Source: Solirubrobacterales bacterium | Lineage (GTDB): Bacteria > Actinomycetota > Thermoleophilia > Solirubrobacterales > Solirubrobacteraceae | Reading direction: 5' to 3' | DNA length: 7,416 nucleotides | NCBI GenBank assembly: GCA_019240015.1 | Contig: JAFAZB010000090.1 | Coordinates: 1 to 7,416 of the forward strand | Made by a program: the position numbers and the translations under genes | Notes under the pieces: model-generated | Told to the model about the DNA's origin: nothing | What the model saw: only the letters and a program-made list of their open reading frames with translations | Databases searched by the model: none | In this document: piece after piece, positions 5,069 through 7,416 of the stretch | Numbering within the stretch: the first letter of the stretch is position 1 | How the letters are laid out: every line of letters begins with the position of its first letter

Positions 5069-7416
5069 ATGGATCAACTGATCGTCTCGGGCGCCCGGGA
5101 GCACAACCTGAAAGACATCACCGTCGCGATCCCGCGCGGCAGCCTGACGGTGATCACTGGGCTGTCGGGCTCGGGCAAGTCCTCGCTCGCGTTCGACACG
5201 ATCTACGCGGAGGGCCAGCGTCGTTACGTCGAGTCGCTGTCCGCCTACGCCCGCCAGTTCCTCGGTCAGATGGACAAGCCGGACGTCGACTCGATCGAAG
5301 GTCTCTCGCCGGCGATCTCGATCGATCAGAAGACCACGTCGCGCAACCCCCGCTCGACGGTGGGCACCGTGACCGAGATCTACGACTACCTGCGGCTGCT
5401 GTGGGCCCGGATCGGCCACCCCCACTGTCACGTCTGCGGCCGGCCGATCACCGGTCAATCTGCCGAGCAGATCATCGACCAGGTGATGGAGCTGCCCGAC
5501 GGCACCCGCTTCATGGTGCTGGCGCCGATCGTGCGCGGGCGCAAGGGGGAGTACGGCAAACAGCTCGAAGAGCTCCGCGCGGAGGGCTTCGGCCGGGTCA
5601 AGGTCGACGGCGAGCTGCGTCGCCTGGACGAGGAGATCTCGCTCGACAAGAAGTTCAAGCACGACATCGCCGTGGTCGTCGACCGTCTGGTGATGAAGAG
5701 CGACCTCCGCAAGCGCCTGGCGGACTCGATCGAGACCGCGGTCGCGCTGGCCGAGGGGCTGGTGGAGATCGAGATGGTCGACGAGCAGCGCACGCTGACC
5801 TTCTCGGAGAAGTTCGCCTGCCCGATCCACGGGCCCAGCCTGATCGAGCTCGAGCCGCGGATCTTCTCGTTCAACTCGCCCCACGGCGCCTGCCCCCGCT
5901 GCACGGGCCTCGGCTCTCAAATGGAGATCGATCCCGACCTCGTGGTCCCAGATCCCACGCTGTCGATCGGCGAGGGAGCGATCGCGCCGTGGGCGGTGAG
6001 CGCCTCCAACTACTACGACCAGCTGACCCAGGCGATCGCCGAGCGCTACGACGTCGACCTCGAGACGCCGTGGCAGGATCTCGCCGAGGGCTCCCGCGAG
6101 TTCTTCCTGTACGGCACCAACGGGGACCGGGTGCAAGTCTCCTATCGCAACCGCTTCGGCCGCCGGCGCTCATACGCGACGCGGTTCGAGGGGATCGTTC
6201 CCAACCTCGAGCGCCGCTACCGGGAGACCGAGTCGGACTTCTCGCGCGAGAAGATCGAGGAGTACATGACGCTCCGTCCGTGCCCGGAGTGCCACGGCGC
6301 GCGGCTGCGTCCCGAGTCCCGCGCGGTGCTCGTCGCGGGCACCGCGATCCACGAGTTCACGGCGCTCTCCGCACACCGCGCGCTGGAGTGGGTGAGCGGC
6401 CTCGAGCTCACCGAGCACGACCGCCGGATCGCCCGGCTGGTGCTGAGGGAGATCGAGGAGCGGCTCCGGTTCCTGGAGAATGTCGGCGTCGGCTACCTGT
6501 CGATGGAGCGGGCCGCCGCGACGCTGTCGGGTGGCGAGGCACAGCGGATCCGGCTCGCGACCCAGATCGGCTCCTCACTGGTCGGCGTGCTGTACATCCT
6601 CGACGAGCCGTCGATCGGCCTGCACCAGCGGGACAACGAGAAGCTGATCGCAACCCTGGAGCGGCTCCGGGATCTAGGCAATACGGTGCTGGTGGTCGAG
6701 CACGACGAGGGCACGATGCGCGCCGCCGATCATCTGGTGGACATGGGCCCCGGGGCCGGCGAGCACGGTGGCTACGTCGTCGCGCAGGGCACGGCCGAGG
6801 AGGTTGCCGCGATTCCCGAGTCGCTGACCGGGCAGTTCCTCGCCGGCTCGAGCGTGATCGAGACCCCCAGCCGACGGCGCCGGCCATCCGGCTACATCGC
6901 GATCGAGGGCGCCACCCAGCACAATCTCCAGGGGATCAACGTCAAGATCCCGCTGGGGGTGCTGTGCTGCGTCACCGGGGTCTCGGGCTCCGGGAAGTCG
7001 ACGCTCGTCAACGAAGTGCTGTTCAAGGCGGTCGCCAATCGGCTGCACCGGACCCGTCAGCGCGCCGGCGTCCACCGCCGGATCACCGGCCTCGAGCAGC
7101 TCGACAAGATCATCTCGGTCGACCAGTCCCCGATCGGACGCACCCCCCGCTCCAATCCCGCGACGTACATCGGGCTGTTCGACCAGATCAGGGAGCTGTT
7201 CTCAAAGACCCAGGAAGCCCGGGCGAGGGGCTACAAGCCCGGCCGCTTCTCGTTCAACGTCAAGGGGGGCCGCTGTGAGGTGTGCCGCGGTGACGGCCAG
7301 ATCAAGATCGAGATGCACTTCCTGCCCGACGTGTACGTCCCGTGCGAGCAGTGCCACGGCAAGCGCTACAACCGGGAGACGCTCGAGGTGCGCTTCAAGG
7401 GCAAGACGATCGCGGA
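5069..7416 (+). CDS. uvrA: Excinuclease ABC subunit A (UvrA), 3' end outside window
   Basis: UvrA is the dimeric ABC-type ATPase that finds distorted DNA and loads UvrB. About 782 codons of a usual 940-960 are present; the second signature/Walker B half is beyond the right edge. In order: SGAREHNLKDI (7-17), Walker A GLSGSGKS (31-38), a CxxC at 120/123, the UvrB-binding insertion, a first zinc finger in which the usual CxxC reads C251-P-I-H254 paired with C275/C278, CPECHGARL (405-413), signature LSGGEAQR (486-493), Walker B LYILDEPSIGLH (508-519), second Walker A GVSGSGKS (637-644), and the second zinc finger C736/C739 and C759/C762. The 120/123 and 405/408 Cys pairs probably form the extra zinc site known in UvrA structures. 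ATG 5069 is the only sensible start: an in-frame TGA is at 5012-5014, no other ATG/GTG/TTG lies between, and the family alignment begins here. Expression is probably LexA-controlled from the adjacent near-leaderless promoter. Confidence 0.98.
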   Translation, partial: MDQLIVSGAREHNLKDITVAIPRGSLTVITGLSGSGKSSLAFDTIYAEGQRRYVESLSAYARQFLGQMDKPDVDSIEGLSPAISIDQKTTSRNPRSTVGTVTEIYDYLRLLWARIGHPHCHVCGRPITGQSAEQIIDQVMELPDGTRFMVLAPIVRGRKGEYGKQLEELRAEGFGRVKVDGELRRLDEEISLDKKFKHDIAVVVDRLVMKSDLRKRLADSIETAVALAEGLVEIEMVDEQRTLTFSEKFACPIHGPSLIELEPRIFSFNSPHGACPRCTGLGSQMEIDPDLVVPDPTLSIGEGAIAPWAVSASNYYDQLTQAIAERYDVDLETPWQDLAEGSREFFLYGTNGDRVQVSYRNRFGRRRSYATRFEGIVPNLERRYRETESDFSREKIEEYMTLRPCPECHGARLRPESRAVLVAGTAIHEFTALSAHRALEWVSGLELTEHDRRIARLVLREIEERLRFLENVGVGYLSMERAAATLSGGEAQRIRLATQIGSSLVGVLYILDEPSIGLHQRDNEKLIATLERLRDLGNTVLVVEHDEGTMRAADHLVDMGPGAGEHGGYVVAQGTAEEVAAIPESLTGQFLAGSSVIETPSRRRRPSGYIAIEGATQHNLQGINVKIPLGVLCCVTGVSGSGKSTLVNEVLFKAVANRLHRTRQRAGVHRRITGLEQLDKIISVDQSPIGRTPRSNPATYIGLFDQIRELFSKTQEARARGYKPGRFSFNVKGGRCEVCRGDGQIKIEMHFLPDVYVPCEQCHGKRYNRETLEVRFKGKTIA

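Noticed and set aside
5054..6136. 360-codon antisense open frame opposite uvrA
   Set aside because: It is a mirror of uvrA codon bias with repetitive LxLD/RxxV composition, and no start signal or homology is apparent.
5401..7278. 625-codon plus-strand frame inside uvrA
   Set aside because: It lies in a different frame from the unmistakable UvrA protein and its translation is Arg/Ala/Pro-rich without motifs, so it is a shadow.
1..7416. CRISPR array, insertion sequence, tRNA/rRNA or prophage signs
   Set aside because: I saw no spaced repeats, terminal inverted repeats, transposase motifs, cloverleaf sequences or abrupt composition change. The window is compact housekeeping DNA.

Overview
The window is a high-GC chromosomal segment (roughly 70 % G+C by eye, strong G/C bias at third codon positions) that reads as core housekeeping DNA from an actinobacterium. 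The best guess is the class Thermoleophilia (Solirubrobacterales-like). This rests on the coaE-uvrB-uvrA gene order also known from mycobacteria and streptomycetes, an actinobacterial-type LexA box, a DUF1707 membrane protein and a DivIVA-like coiled-coil protein. The lineage is inferred from general family knowledge, not from a search.

Layout, left to right: the 3' part of coaE (dephospho-CoA kinase, P-loop end cut off by the window edge); a lytic transglycosylase gene whose GTG start overlaps the coaE stop; a 95-bp spacer; a small GNAT-like ORF whose frame runs into the next gene; complete uvrB; an 83-bp spacer with a promoter-like sequence and a hairpin; a DivIVA-like coiled-coil gene; a convergent DUF1707/2TM membrane protein gene on the minus strand; a 72-bp divergent promoter region; and uvrA, complete at its 5' end and running off the right edge with about 782 codons present.

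UvrA and UvrB form the damage-recognition core of nucleotide excision repair: UvrA2(B) scans DNA and loads UvrB, which then recruits the UvrC nuclease through its C-terminal UVR domain. The uvrA promoter carries a clean CGAAC-N4-GTTCG LexA operator, so uvrA is very probably SOS-inducible. No comparable box is seen before uvrB. The other genes concern coenzyme A synthesis, peptidoglycan turnover and cell pole/division or envelope functions, and have no evident mechanistic tie to repair. The putative -10 elements of uvrA and of the divergent DUF1707 gene lie 7-8 nt from the ATG, pointing to leaderless or nearly leaderless mRNAs.

I see no mobile element, CRISPR array, tRNA/rRNA or obviously novel system. 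Points worth a second look are the uvrA operator/leaderless promoter, the unusual 3' end of the small GNAT-like ORF, the Cys-to-His change in the first UvrA zinc finger, and the conserved-looking C-terminal tail of the DivIVA-like protein.
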